From: Larkinella humicola
Lineage (GTDB): Bacteria; Bacteroidota; Bacteroidia; Cytophagales; Spirosomataceae
Direction of reading: 5' to 3'
Length of the DNA stretch: 64,000 nt
NCBI RefSeq assembly: GCF_008727875.1
Contig: NZ_VTWS01000001.1
Coordinates: 124,001 to 188,000, forward strand
Shown in pieces: positions 7,721 to 16,524 of the stretch. The translations under genes and the position numbers were made by a program. Numbering within the stretch: the stretch's first letter is position 1; each line of letters opens with the position of its first letter. The notes under the pieces are model-generated. The model was not told where the DNA came from and did no database searches. It was given only the letters and a program-made list of their open reading frames with translations.

Positions 7721-7785
7721 TAGACAAGAGAGGATAGACAAGAGAGTAAAGAGTCTCACTTCTCTTGTCTATCCTCTCTTGTCTA
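7721..7785. terminator. Perfect palindrome between convergent genes (element E)
   Basis: Arms 7721-7745 and 7761-7785 are exact 25-bp reverse complements built on AGACAAGAGAGG / CCTCTCTTGTCT with a 15-nt loop, followed by a T-run. It starts 3 bp after the OYE stop and contains the stop codon of the esterase on the other strand, so it can act as a bidirectional terminator. The internal AGACAAGAGAG phrase is itself repeated. Confidence 0.8.
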
Positions 7786-9063
7786 TTTTTTCACCTGCTG
7801 ATCGGCGAAGTTCAGAAATTGTTCCCAGTCATACTGCTTGACGTCATGTTCGCCCGTGCGGATGTGGTAGCGCACCGTCTCCCCGACGGGGGTGTGCACG
7901 GGCGGCCAATCGTCGGTAACAATGCCTTTTTTGCCATATAGTTTGTAAACCGGATCGGTTTGGCGGGCACTCATAAATTCGCCTTTCGGATCGGCCCACT
8001 GGTCGCCCTGCGCACTGGCAACGTAAAGCGGACGGGGCGCGATCAGGGCCAGGAGTTGGTGCTGATCGAACGGCAGGGCTTCAGGCCGGTTGTTGTAGGT
8101 TCGGTATTGCGGACAAAACCAGTGCGGAAAACTCGTGTTAAGCCGCAGAATCGTTTCGCCAAAAACGCGCTTCGATAAAGCCGCTCCGCCTTCGCCGGAT
8201 TCGTTGGCAATAACGGCCGCAAACCGCGTATCCTGCGCGCCCGCCCACAAAGCGGCTTTCCCCTGGCGCGAATGCCCCAGCGCAATTGCCCGTCTGGCAT
8301 CCACCAAGCCGTCGGTTTCCAGGTAATCGAGCATCCGGCTCATGCCCCACGCCCAGACGCCAATCGCCTGCCAGCCATCGCTTTTCTGCTCCGTCGGCGG
8401 TCCCAATACGGAACGAATACCGGTTCTCCAGCCCTCCGGATGATCGGGTTCCAGGTCGCCGTAATAAGCCGTCGCCACGCTATACCCCTTTGAAATGATG
8501 AGTTCCAGGGGCCAGCGGGATCGCTGAACACCCCGCGCGGCTTCCGTCGCCCGGTTATTGACGACTTTTCCGTCGGGCCGGTTGGGCAACCAGCGCGTGG
8601 AGAGCGTAATACCGGGTTCGGTGCTGATGCTGTGGTTTCCCATGTAATTGAATCCGACAAAAACCGGCGGGCGTTTCACACCTTTAGGAACATAAATCAG
8701 GATATCCAGCGACGGCAGATTGGGGTATTCGGTCCAGATGATGGAAATCTGTTTGCGAATGGCCGTCCCGCCGAGCGCGGAGGAATCCACTGATTTTATT
8801 TCATATCGGGTTGCCAGCCGTCGTTCGGGTGTAACACCGTATACCTGCGTGGCAAATTGTTTCAACAAGACCGCCCGTTGCTGGCTTTCCCACTGGCGAG
8901 CCGTCGTGATGCGCTTCCCGGTCGGTGTGACGAGGGGGTCGGGCAAGGTGTAGGGCGGTATTTTGGTTTCGTCGTAGTTGGGTTCAGGCGACTGCGCATG
9001 CAGGGTGGCCTGATGGAATAGAAGTCCTGAAAGCAGGAGGAATCTGACAAACGAAGTCTGCAT
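7783..9063 (-). CDS. CE15 glucuronoyl esterase-like alpha/beta hydrolase
   Basis: 426-aa secreted hydrolase of carbohydrate esterase family 15. These enzymes cleave ester bonds between lignin alcohols and 4-O-methyl-glucuronoyl side chains of xylan. Residues 1-23 are a signal peptide ending HAQS. The catalytic Ser265 lies in GHSRQGKAAL, the CE15 G-x-S-R-x-G-K motif. An acidic residue near 288 (NESGEGGAAL) and His406 (GEHDVKQYDW) complete a likely triad. YVPKGVKRPPVFVGFNYMGN and GIRSVLG are further family blocks. No other plant-polysaccharide gene adjoins it. Confidence 0.9.
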   Translation of the reverse strand: MQTSFVRFLLLSGLLFHQATLHAQSPEPNYDETKIPPYTLPDPLVTPTGKRITTARQWESQQRAVLLKQFATQVYGVTPERRLATRYEIKSVDSSALGGTAIRKQISIIWTEYPNLPSLDILIYVPKGVKRPPVFVGFNYMGNHSISTEPGITLSTRWLPNRPDGKVVNNRATEAARGVQRSRWPLELIISKGYSVATAYYGDLEPDHPEGWRTGIRSVLGPPTEQKSDGWQAIGVWAWGMSRMLDYLETDGLVDARRAIALGHSRQGKAALWAGAQDTRFAAVIANESGEGGAALSKRVFGETILRLNTSFPHWFCPQYRTYNNRPEALPFDQHQLLALIAPRPLYVASAQGDQWADPKGEFMSARQTDPVYKLYGKKGIVTDDWPPVHTPVGETVRYHIRTGEHDVKQYDWEQFLNFADQQVKK

Positions 9064-9241
9064 TACGTTCGATACCGTTGAAGCCGGTCATTTCCTAAAG
9101 GCTTTTCCGTTTCTGTTTTACTCCGTTGATTGAGATTTGTAAATCCTGACCAGCCTAACCAACTGCGGGTTCTTTCCCGCTCGTTATTGACCCCAATCCA
9201 CTCGTTACCGACTCCGGCTAGCCGACCAAACACCGGCGATC

Positions 9242-9249
9242 TACCTTTG
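9242..9249 (+). promoter_or_regulatory. Bacteroidota -7 box
   Basis: TACCTTTG, an exact TAnnTTTG match, 33 nt upstream of the ATG at 9282. It lies in the 218-bp divergent region with the esterase gene. Confidence 0.55.
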
Positions 9250-9281
9250 TTGCACCAACATACCAAAACAACAAAGAACCA

Positions 9282-10157
9282 ATGAACCTCACCAAAATCA
9301 GCGCTCTGGCGCTCTGTAGTCTTCTGATCAGTTTGTCATCGTGTGAAAACCAGCAGCTTGACCCTTCGGCACCTCGCCAGTCGAACACGGCGGGCCAGTC
9401 GGCGGAATCCAACGCACTGGGAATGGATGACATCATCGTATCGGTAGCGAAAAAACACACCCTCGTAAAACAAGGCAACGCTACGTTGTCGTATGATGCG
9501 AACGGAAAACTGGTGAAAGTCACCGAAGGCAACCGCACGACTACGTATGCCTACAGCCCCGGAAAAGTCACGACGCTAACGCTGGTAGGCGGTACGAAAA
9601 CGCAGGATGGCACCTATTTTCTGGATGCGAACGGCCGCTGCACGCACTCTGAAGTGCCGGACTATTCCGTCGTGGATGGCATCCCGCATATTACTATGAA
9701 CTCGTTTAAATACGATTACGACGCCAAGGGCCGGTTGATAAACCGCTACCATTCCATTTACCCCAACATGCGGGTGGAATTTGCCTACAACGCCGACGGT
9801 GATCTGGTTGAAGTGAAGCGGTTCAATAACCCCAATGATGTGATTCAGAAGAACATCTATGAATACCAGTTTGCGGGCTCATCCATCCTGACCGATAATA
9901 ACCGTCTCAATGCGGTTGGCGTGTTCAACCTGGACCCTTACCTGCGTATTTACGGCAAAACCAGCAAACACCTGGTGCAGCGGCTAAAAACGATTCAAAC
10001 CGTGTATGGTGGCACAACGACCGATTACCGATTCGCTTATACCCTCAATGCCGACGGGTATGTAACGATCAGCAAAAAATACAGCGTGTCGAACGGGGCT
10101 CTGCTCCAGACTTCGCCCTACGAATACGTGGTGTCAGACCTGACCGTATCGCTGTAA
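9282..10157 (+). CDS. DUF4595-like lipoprotein with YD-type repeats
   Basis: 291-aa predicted lipoprotein. Its signal peptide ends SLISLSSC-E, a lipobox. The mature region has short repeats of the form YDANGKLVKV, YDYDAKGRLINRY, FAYNADGDLVEVKR and YTLNADGYV, each a strand-turn-strand unit with Asn-Gly or Asp-Gly turns, like YD/RHS repeats. This arrangement fits the DUF4595 family of Bacteroidota envelope proteins, whose function is unknown. It has a good -7 promoter and a shared terminator downstream, so it is probably monocistronic. Confidence 0.8.
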   Translation: MNLTKISALALCSLLISLSSCENQQLDPSAPRQSNTAGQSAESNALGMDDIIVSVAKKHTLVKQGNATLSYDANGKLVKVTEGNRTTTYAYSPGKVTTLTLVGGTKTQDGTYFLDANGRCTHSEVPDYSVVDGIPHITMNSFKYDYDAKGRLINRYHSIYPNMRVEFAYNADGDLVEVKRFNNPNDVIQKNIYEYQFAGSSILTDNNRLNAVGVFNLDPYLRIYGKTSKHLVQRLKTIQTVYGGTTTDYRFAYTLNADGYVTISKKYSVSNGALLQTSPYEYVVSDLTVSL

Positions 10158-10201
10158 TTTGATTACCGGCAAAAGCCATTACTAACCCATCCTCTTAAAC
10201 C

Positions 10202-10229
10202 AAAAAAACTCCCGTTCCGGGAGTTTTTT
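10202..10229. terminator. Bidirectional rho-independent terminator
   Basis: ACTCCCG / CGGGAGT stem with a 3-nt loop, flanked by an A-run on the left and a T-run on the right. It lies between the convergent DUF4595-like gene and the small secreted protein gene. Confidence 0.9.
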
Positions 10230-10234
10230 CATTT

Positions 10235-10510
10235 TTAGTGCCGAACGGTATCCACTTTCATCACTCCACCCCGCCGAAGCGAGTCGGTGCGGAGTTGCTT
10301 CGGATTCGGATCGCCCGTTGGCCGCCGGTCCTCAATTTGTCCCCGGCGCATCCGGTCGCCCTGACGAAGCCGGTTCGTGTCTTTTTTGATCGTATCCTGC
10401 GTAACGGTTTGCCCGGTAACAGGATCCCAGAGACGAACCATCCCCGTAGTTTGCGCAGAAATCCCAAAAAGGGAAACTCCGATTAGGCTGGCAATCAGTA
10501 GCTTTTTCAT
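10235..10510 (-). CDS. Small secreted basic protein, unknown function
   Basis: 91 aa with an N-terminal signal peptide (MKKLLIASLIGVSLFGISAQ). The mature part is hydrophilic and rich in Arg/Asp/Thr, with RRGQIEDRRPTGDPNP and a tail of MKVDTVRH. No domain recognised. It lies downstream of another small secreted protein (10579-11145) with a comparable Arg/Asp-rich tail, and the two may be related in role. A terminator follows directly. Confidence 0.7.
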   Translation of the reverse strand: MKKLLIASLIGVSLFGISAQTTGMVRLWDPVTGQTVTQDTIKKDTNRLRQGDRMRRGQIEDRRPTGDPNPKQLRTDSLRRGGVMKVDTVRH

Positions 10511-10578
10511 GGTTGTAAGGAAAAAAAGCAGACACCGAGTGATGACTGCTTTTCTTGGATTACCTAACTGATTCTCTA

Positions 10579-11145
10579 CTATTTATTTTGTAGCGTATCA
10601 CGCTTCATCGTCGAATCATTCCGGTTTCTATTTCTCCGGTTTTTGCGGTCGTTCGAATTGTTGGTCGTTCCCTTGGTGTTCATTTCTGAATTCGTCGGGG
10701 TTGGGCTGGTCGTAGTCGAAGGATTAGTCGTTGTTGAACCCTGAACCGGATCGGTCTGGGTAGACGTTGGATCGGTCGTACGACGCTCGCGGTTCATCTG
10801 ACCCTGTTGGTTCATTTGTCCCTGCTGGCCTTGTTGCGTTTGCGGAAATGTAGTGGTTCCGGTCGTTGGAGGCTGCGTTTGCATTTGCGGATTGGCCGTC
10901 GAACCGGTAGGCGATTGCGACCCTAAAGTCGTCTGGCCCTGCGGATACGTCGTCGTATTCGTATTTCCCGTCGTACCCATCGACTGGCCGTTCATCCCCT
11001 GGGTTTGCGGATTGGTCGTCTGCGTCTGCGGGTTTACAGTTGTACCGGTCGTCGTACCGGCGCCTGTCGACCCGGTCGTGTTCTGCGCTTTGGCGTTGAG
11101 GGCAACCGCCACGAACATAGCCCCCATCATCACTAGCTTTTTCAT
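10579..11145 (-). CDS. Low-complexity Thr/Gln/Asn-rich secreted protein
   Basis: 188 aa. A signal peptide (MKKLVMMGAMFVAVALNAKA) is followed by about 140 residues made almost only of T, Q, N, G, S and P, with repeated NPQTQ, TTGTTT and GQQGQMNQQGQ phrases. It ends in a basic tail, RKNRRNRNRND. It is probably an unstructured, exported protein; function unknown. The frame is open to 11247, but ATG at 11143-11145 opens the signal peptide and is the clear start. It lies 124 bp downstream of the barrel protein gene on the same strand. Confidence 0.75.
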   Translation of the reverse strand: MKKLVMMGAMFVAVALNAKAQNTTGSTGAGTTTGTTVNPQTQTTNPQTQGMNGQSMGTTGNTNTTTYPQGQTTLGSQSPTGSTANPQMQTQPPTTGTTTFPQTQQGQQGQMNQQGQMNRERRTTDPTSTQTDPVQGSTTTNPSTTTSPTPTNSEMNTKGTTNNSNDRKNRRNRNRNDSTMKRDTLQNK

Positions 11146-11269
11146 CGTTGAGTTTTGTTTTATGATGGTTGTTTGAACCAAATCAATTATAAAACAAACT
11201 CTGATCATACTAAAGTTGTTCGGAAAAATTTTAAATTCCTGAGCCAACGGGACAAGGCTCCGTTCATGT

Positions 11270-12643
11270 TTAAGGCTGCCAGTGTAATCCGACTACCAGA
11301 CCATAGCTGTAGGGACGGACGCTGAAACAACGGGAGTTATCACTGATGGCGTTGAGATTATAGACAATTCCGGGTTCAACCTGCAACCGCAACTTCTCCG
11401 TTAACTGGCGCTCAATTCCGTAGGAAGCCTGCAAAAAGGGCTGCCAGCGTTGGCTGGAGCGGCCACTGACCAGATAACCCAGACTCCCTCCGATCGCCAT
11501 CGAATGCCGCAGCCCCGTCGTCTGACCCGGATTCAACTGCCACCGACCGTCTGCGCTCAGGGCCACATATTGCCAGGCGGTTTTTACCCGGTGTTCCACC
11601 GATTTGTACAGCGGGGTTAGCTTGATGGTTTGCTGATCGACCCACTCCACTTTGGTCGAATCCGAGTGAAGCGCCCGGGCAGAGTAGGTCATTTCCTGCT
11701 GCAATTTCTGATAAACCGCTCCAACCCGTAAACTGAGCCTGCGGTTCAGCGACCATTCGGCCCCGGCCTGCACCCGCAAACCCGTCCGGGCACCCAATGC
11801 GGTGGACGGGCGGATTTTCTCCATCACCACATTATCCTGTCGCACAGGCGTCACCTCCCGGAACGTGTACAGGGGCATGACACTGGCGAAAAAAGATGGG
11901 CGGGCGGTCAACCACTCTGGTTCGATACCGGGAGCCTGCTGCCTGGCCGGGGCATGAACAGCAGGTAAGGTGGCAACCGGAAACACCAGCCGGGTCGTCT
12001 TTCCGGTTATCAATGCGTAGGTCAGAACTGATTCGGTTTGCGGATCAATACGCGTTTGCGGATTGGATGATGGGATCGTAGCGTTTACGTCATAGGCTTC
12101 ACTTACTCTTTCTTTGTGTACGCTTCCGGTTTGATTGACTATGTTCAGACTCGTATTCTGTTCATTCCTTCGCAGTGACTCCGAACCTGAGCCATCCGGT
12201 TTTCGCCGGAATTTTTCAGTTGCCCGGGCGAAAACCGATGATTCATCACCCCGAATCCTGGCAGGGTCGGGAAGGATTTCTGCCGCGCGGGCTGACCTTC
12301 CGTTTCGGGATATACGACTCCCGGCCATCGGACGGTTTTCAGAAGCAAGGGTAGTCCGCGCCGTTTCCGTTATTGGGACAGTTTTCCCCGTCGTCGGTGA
12401 TTGCGCAACGGTGCCTGTCGACGAGGCTGTATACTCCCGGATGCCAACGGTTAGCAGGACCAGAATACCCAGAAAGGCCAGACCCAGGCCAATTCGCCGG
12501 CCCACATGACGCACCGGTTTTTCAGCCGATGGCGGTTTTGATCCCCTTAAAATACGTTCCAGAGCGTCTTCGGCCGGTTCAGACTCGTCGTTTTCGAGTC
12601 GCTGCCGGAAAATCCGTTCCCACTCCTCTTCAGTAGCTGCCAT
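11270..12643 (-). CDS. Membrane-anchored protein with C-terminal predicted outer-membrane beta-barrel
   Basis: 457 aa. Residues about 1-45 are charged and cytoplasmic in style (MAATEEEWERIFRQRLENDE), as in Bacteroidota anti-sigma-like proteins. One transmembrane helix follows at about 50-70 (RIGLGLAFLGILVLLTVGI). A long Ser/Thr/Arg-rich linker (about 70-230) precedes a C-terminal region of alternating strands (LRVQAGAEWSLNRRLSLRVG to GLVVGLHWQP) typical of OMP beta-barrels. It starts inside the sigma-factor gene (14-bp overlap), so translation is probably coupled. ATG at 12641-12643 is preferred over the upstream TTG. An envelope-spanning sensor for the sigma factor is plausible but unproven. 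Confidence 0.8.
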   Translation of the reverse strand: MAATEEEWERIFRQRLENDESEPAEDALERILRGSKPPSAEKPVRHVGRRIGLGLAFLGILVLLTVGIREYTASSTGTVAQSPTTGKTVPITETARTTLASENRPMAGSRISRNGRSARAAEILPDPARIRGDESSVFARATEKFRRKPDGSGSESLRRNEQNTSLNIVNQTGSVHKERVSEAYDVNATIPSSNPQTRIDPQTESVLTYALITGKTTRLVFPVATLPAVHAPARQQAPGIEPEWLTARPSFFASVMPLYTFREVTPVRQDNVVMEKIRPSTALGARTGLRVQAGAEWSLNRRLSLRVGAVYQKLQQEMTYSARALHSDSTKVEWVDQQTIKLTPLYKSVEHRVKTAWQYVALSADGRWQLNPGQTTGLRHSMAIGGSLGYLVSGRSSQRWQPFLQASYGIERQLTEKLRLQVEPGIVYNLNAISDNSRCFSVRPYSYGLVVGLHWQP

Positions 12644-13181
12644 AGCTGACAATCCCTATTTTCTTCAACTTTTGTTTTAAAACGTCTTTGGCCCGCGCCA
12701 GTTGCGACTTCGAGGTCCCTTCCGAAATCCCCAGCATCCGGGCAATTTCCTGGTGGCTGTACCCATCGACGACATACAGGTTGAACACCATGCGATAGCC
12801 ATCGGCCAGGTCCTGCACCAGCGTGAGCAATTCCTCCGTTGAGATGCGGGCCAGAATGTCGTTATGCTCGGTATTGCTGGTTTCCCAGGCTTCGTCGTAA
12901 TCGGTTTCGGACTGCTCGTGGTGGTGCTTGTGATACCAGTTAATGGCCGTGTTGACCATCACCCGTTTCATCCAGTTCAACAACCGCTCGGGTTGTTCGA
13001 TGGTATGAATTTGCTGGAAGATGCGGATAAACCCTTCCTGAAACATGTCCTCCGCTTCCGGGCGAGAATGGGCATAGCGACGGCAAAGGCCCATCATCCG
13101 GCCTTTGTGACGTTCGTACAAAGCCGTTTGAGCCCGCGCATCGTGCCGCTGGCATGCCCGCAACAATTCTATTTCAGACAA
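12630..13181 (-). CDS. ECF-family RNA polymerase sigma factor
   Basis: 183-aa sigma-70 family factor of the extracytoplasmic-function type. Region 2 spans about residues 15-85 (ALYERHKGRMMGLCRRY, AEDMFQEGFIRIF). Region 4 lies near 125-175 (VFNLYVVDGYSHQEIARMLG then SEGTSKSQLARAKDVL, the HTH). No region 3, as expected. The downstream gene overlaps its 3' end by 14 bp and is probably its membrane partner. It lies 75 bp downstream of the Ig-like lipoprotein gene on the same strand. Confidence 0.93.
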   Translation of the reverse strand: MSEIELLRACQRHDARAQTALYERHKGRMMGLCRRYAHSRPEAEDMFQEGFIRIFQQIHTIEQPERLLNWMKRVMVNTAINWYHKHHHEQSETDYDEAWETSNTEHNDILARISTEELLTLVQDLADGYRMVFNLYVVDGYSHQEIARMLGISEGTSKSQLARAKDVLKQKLKKIGIVSYGSY

Positions 13182-13256
13182 AGAGTTTCTTCAGGACGAC
13201 GGTGTATGTACGAATTACAACTTTTCCTTAAACCGACCCAAGTTACCATTTCTACT

Positions 13257-14519
13257 TCATTGAATGGCAAGATTTACCGTCGCCGACGCCTTGTTATTTT
13301 TCACGTCTGTTAATTCATAAGTAAACTGAAAACTTCCTCTGAAATCCAGGGAGGGCCGGTACACAATAGCCCCGTTTGGCAGGACTTCTAAAGCGGCCCC
13401 CGATGGATTATCCGTAATGGTCATACTTCGTAAGGGTGAACAAACGCGGTCATTTCCCAACGCATAAATGTAAACAATCCGCTTTTTGGGGTCGGTAGGC
13501 AAAATAGCGGCCGAAATCTGCCCATTGTCATTGCGTGCCGTCAACGCACAGTCGGCATCCGAACCGGTGACCGAAATACGGGCCGTGGCTTCCTGACAGT
13601 CGCCGGCATCGCAACGCCGGTACGTAAATTCATCTTCCCCTGTATAACCGTTTGTCGGAAAATACAATACCGTATTGTTCTTCAACACCCTTGCCGTGCC
13701 CTTACCGGGGGCCTTGACAATCGTAACCGGCAGGTCATACCGGGATTTGCAAAGCTGGTCGTTGGCCAGAACCGGAATGCGCAGTGAATCGGTAATGAAC
13801 CATTGTTTCCAGTAGATCTGCTCGTCTTTCAGCAGAATTTTACAATCTTTATACGGATCACCGACGCTAATCCGAACCGGACATAAGAATGTGCGGGTTT
13901 TTTGCGGGAAAACAGCCTTTACTTTGTAAAAGAAAAAATCAAACCCGTTGAAACCGGGCGCGGGCGTATAACTAATTTCTCCGTTTTCGACCGTTACTTT
14001 GCCATGCTCCGGTTGCTGCTGGACAGCCAGACTAGCCAGATCAACCGTGGCATCACAAAACCGGTCATTTTTCAGGACATCAGCCGTAATGGCCTGGTTT
14101 TCGGCCGTCCGGTACCAATCCGGAATCGGGCCGGCATTACACGGAATCCGGCTGCTGTCGGCCGCCATACTGATCCGAAACGACCGGGCAAGGCGGGTTT
14201 CTTTGCCCGTGCTGACCGCAAACTGGTCTTCACCCACCACAAAAGTGGAATAAGGCGTATAAACCAGCAAACCGCTGCCGCTGAATCGGGCATTACCGAG
14301 TCGCGGAGTTTGGGTAATGTACAGCGTTGTGACCGAATTGAGGCCGGAAATGGACGTCAAGTCAATCGCCACCTGCTGGTCGGGCAGGGTATAATATTCT
14401 ATTTCTTCCGTATCCACGCCGTCGGGGCCGGGTGCAGCATCCTGCGCGATTCGATCGCAAGCCACTGTGCCCAGCAATACCACCGTCAATACCGTACTAA
14501 AAAATCTGGATGTAAACAT
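13257..14519 (-). CDS. Lipoprotein with tandem Ig/cadherin-like domains
   Basis: 420-aa predicted lipoprotein. The signal peptide MFTSRFFSTVLTVVLLGTVAC ends in a lipobox. About four domains follow, each with the bacterial Ig-like tandem signature: a loss-of-residue start such as ITADVLKNDRFCD or IPVLANDQLC, then GKVTVENGEISYTPAPGFNGFDFFFYKV, GTARVLKNNTVLYFPTNGYTGEDEFTYRR and SGAALEVLPNGAIVYRPSLDF. Each carries cysteines that may form disulfides. Such domains usually mediate surface adhesion or protein display. ATG at 14517-14519 opens the signal peptide; the frame to 14555 is non-coding extension. Confidence 0.85.
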   Translation of the reverse strand: MFTSRFFSTVLTVVLLGTVACDRIAQDAAPGPDGVDTEEIEYYTLPDQQVAIDLTSISGLNSVTTLYITQTPRLGNARFSGSGLLVYTPYSTFVVGEDQFAVSTGKETRLARSFRISMAADSSRIPCNAGPIPDWYRTAENQAITADVLKNDRFCDATVDLASLAVQQQPEHGKVTVENGEISYTPAPGFNGFDFFFYKVKAVFPQKTRTFLCPVRISVGDPYKDCKILLKDEQIYWKQWFITDSLRIPVLANDQLCKSRYDLPVTIVKAPGKGTARVLKNNTVLYFPTNGYTGEDEFTYRRCDAGDCQEATARISVTGSDADCALTARNDNGQISAAILPTDPKKRIVYIYALGNDRVCSPLRSMTITDNPSGAALEVLPNGAIVYRPSLDFRGSFQFTYELTDVKNNKASATVNLAIQ

Positions 14520-14584
14520 ATCACCGTCGAGACAACGCTCTGAACGATATGACAAGGCTGATACCGAAAGGGTTGCAAAAATTA

Positions 14585-14684
14585 GTGAAGAGTTAAGAGT
14601 TAAAAATTAAGAGTTAAAGTAAACCCCATCGGCCAAACAGGCCGCGATGTGTTTCTACTCTTAATTTTTAACTCTTCACTCTTC
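14585..14684. repeat. Long hairpin of AAGAGTTAAGAG repeats (element C)
   Basis: Left arm 14585-14614 (GAAGAGTTAAGAGTTAAAAA type) pairs with 14657-14684 with one mismatch. The stem continues inward through CATCGGCC / GGCCGCGATG around an AAACA loop. It ends about 12 bp from the stop codon of the GMC gene (minus strand) and is therefore its probable terminator or 3' stabiliser. Confidence 0.75.
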
Positions 14685-14696
14685 ACTCTTAACTCT

Positions 14697-16415
14697 CTAA
14701 AGGTTTTGCCGCTTCAGCTCCTGCACGGCGTAGTTGGCCGCGCGGGCGGTCATGGCCATGTAGGTGAGCGACGGGTTGACACACGAAGCCGAAACCATGA
14801 ACGCGCCATCCGTACAGAAGACGTTTTTCACGGAATGCACCTGGTTGAATTTGTTCAGCACCGACTGCTTTGGATCATTCCCCATCCGGGCGGTTCCCAT
14901 TTCGTGAATGCCCAGACCCGGCCACGAACCGTTATCGTTGATGGTCACGTTTTTCAGACCCGCCGTTTCGAGCATTTCAGCCGCATCGTTGCCCATGTCC
15001 TTGCGCATCTTCATTTCGTTTTCCTTGAACTCGGCATCGAAGCGCAGTACCGGCAGACCATACTTATCGGTTTTCGACTTGTCGATCACGACTTTGTTTT
15101 CGAAATACGGCAGACATTCGCCAAAGCCGCCGAGGTTCATCGCCCAGGGTCCCGGTTTGGTCATTTCGTCTTTGAAGGCCGCTCCGAAACCTTCGGAAGC
15201 CGTACCCCGGCCCCAGTTCATGCGTGAAGCACCGCCCTGGTAGCCAAATCCGCGCAGGTAATCGCGTTTTGCCTGGCCGGGCAGGTTGCGGAAACGGGGC
15301 ACATAAATCCCGTTTGCCCGACGACCGTAGTAGTATTTATCGCCAAACCCTTCGTAGACACCGCTGGCACCCACCCGAAAATGGTGATCCATCACGTAGT
15401 GACCCAGCACCCCGCTTTCGTTGCCCAAACCGTTCGGAAACCGGTTGGAAACCGAGGCCATCAGGATTTGCGTCGACGCCATGGACGAGGCACAGAGGAA
15501 AATAATTTTGGCGTTGAACGTCAGTTCTTCTTTTGTCAACTGATCGACCACCCGAACGCCCGTTGCTTTTTTCTTCGCTTCGTCGTAAATCACCGACGTC
15601 ACGATGGAATGCGGCCGAAGCGTCAGGTTTTTGGTTTTCATGGCCGCCGGCAGCGTGGCCGACTGCGTGCTGAAATACGCACCGAACGGACACCCCCGGC
15701 TACACAGGTTCCGGTATTGGCACTGCGCCCGGCCCAGGGCGCTTTGTTGTGCCGTAGGCTTGGTGATGTGTGCCACGCGGCCGATGGTGATCGTCCGCTC
15801 CTTGAATTTTTTCTCTACCTCGCCTTTGACGTGTTTTTCGAGGCAATACATATCCATCGGCGGCTGAAACTGCCCGTCGGGCAACTGCGGCAAACCATCG
15901 CGTGAACCACTGACACCAATGAATTTTTCGACGTAATCGTACCAGGGCGAAATGTCTTTGTAGCGAATCGGCCAGTCGGCACCCACGCCTTCCTTGATGT
16001 TGGCTTCGAAATCGAGATCGCCCAGGCGGTAGCTCTGACGGCCCCACATCAGCGAACGCCCACCCGTGTGGTAGCCGCGCATCCAGTCGAACCGCTTGTC
16101 TTCCAGGTACGGATTTTCTTTATCGTTGACAAACAGGTAAGCGGTTCCTTCCGAAACCGTGTAGCCCGTCCGGGCCTGAACGGCCTGTTCCTCGGCAATC
16201 TCCGACGTCACCCGCCCCCGGTGCGGAAACTGCCAGGGGTCGGTCATGGCGGTTTTATACCCTTCGATGTGTTTGATGTCTTCGCCCCGTTCGAGCATCA
16301 GCACTTTCAAACCCTTCTCCGTCAGCTCTTTCGCTGCCCATCCCCCGCTGATCCCCGACCCGACCACAATGGCGTCGTAGGTAGTGGCTTTGATACTATC
16401 TATGTTAAGGTTCAT
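14697..16415 (-). CDS. GMC-family FAD dehydrogenase, large subunit (glucose/gluconate dehydrogenase type)
   Basis: 572-aa FAD oxidoreductase that oxidises sugars or sugar acids. The FAD-binding GxGxxG lies at residues about 15-25 (AIVVGSGISGGWAAKEL). A cysteine cluster CQYRNLCSRGC near 230 matches the 3Fe-4S-binding motif of membrane FAD-glucose dehydrogenase alpha subunits. The C-terminus has HEMGTARMG and CVNPSLTYMAMTARAANYA, carrying the catalytic His/Asn pair of GMC enzymes. The subunit-3 gene lies 109 bp upstream; no cytochrome c subunit is adjacent. A close paralogue with the same neighbour occurs at 56200-57903. Confidence 0.93.
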   Translation of the reverse strand: MNLNIDSIKATTYDAIVVGSGISGGWAAKELTEKGLKVLMLERGEDIKHIEGYKTAMTDPWQFPHRGRVTSEIAEEQAVQARTGYTVSEGTAYLFVNDKENPYLEDKRFDWMRGYHTGGRSLMWGRQSYRLGDLDFEANIKEGVGADWPIRYKDISPWYDYVEKFIGVSGSRDGLPQLPDGQFQPPMDMYCLEKHVKGEVEKKFKERTITIGRVAHITKPTAQQSALGRAQCQYRNLCSRGCPFGAYFSTQSATLPAAMKTKNLTLRPHSIVTSVIYDEAKKKATGVRVVDQLTKEELTFNAKIIFLCASSMASTQILMASVSNRFPNGLGNESGVLGHYVMDHHFRVGASGVYEGFGDKYYYGRRANGIYVPRFRNLPGQAKRDYLRGFGYQGGASRMNWGRGTASEGFGAAFKDEMTKPGPWAMNLGGFGECLPYFENKVVIDKSKTDKYGLPVLRFDAEFKENEMKMRKDMGNDAAEMLETAGLKNVTINDNGSWPGLGIHEMGTARMGNDPKQSVLNKFNQVHSVKNVFCTDGAFMVSASCVNPSLTYMAMTARAANYAVQELKRQNL

Positions 16416-16524
16416 GTTTTTTAATGACGAATAAAATGGATAATGAACAATTTCCGGGACCGCTCAGGCAGCTCCAAATAACGAACGAACCGGATACCCT
16501 TCCATTCGTCCTTGTTCATCGACA

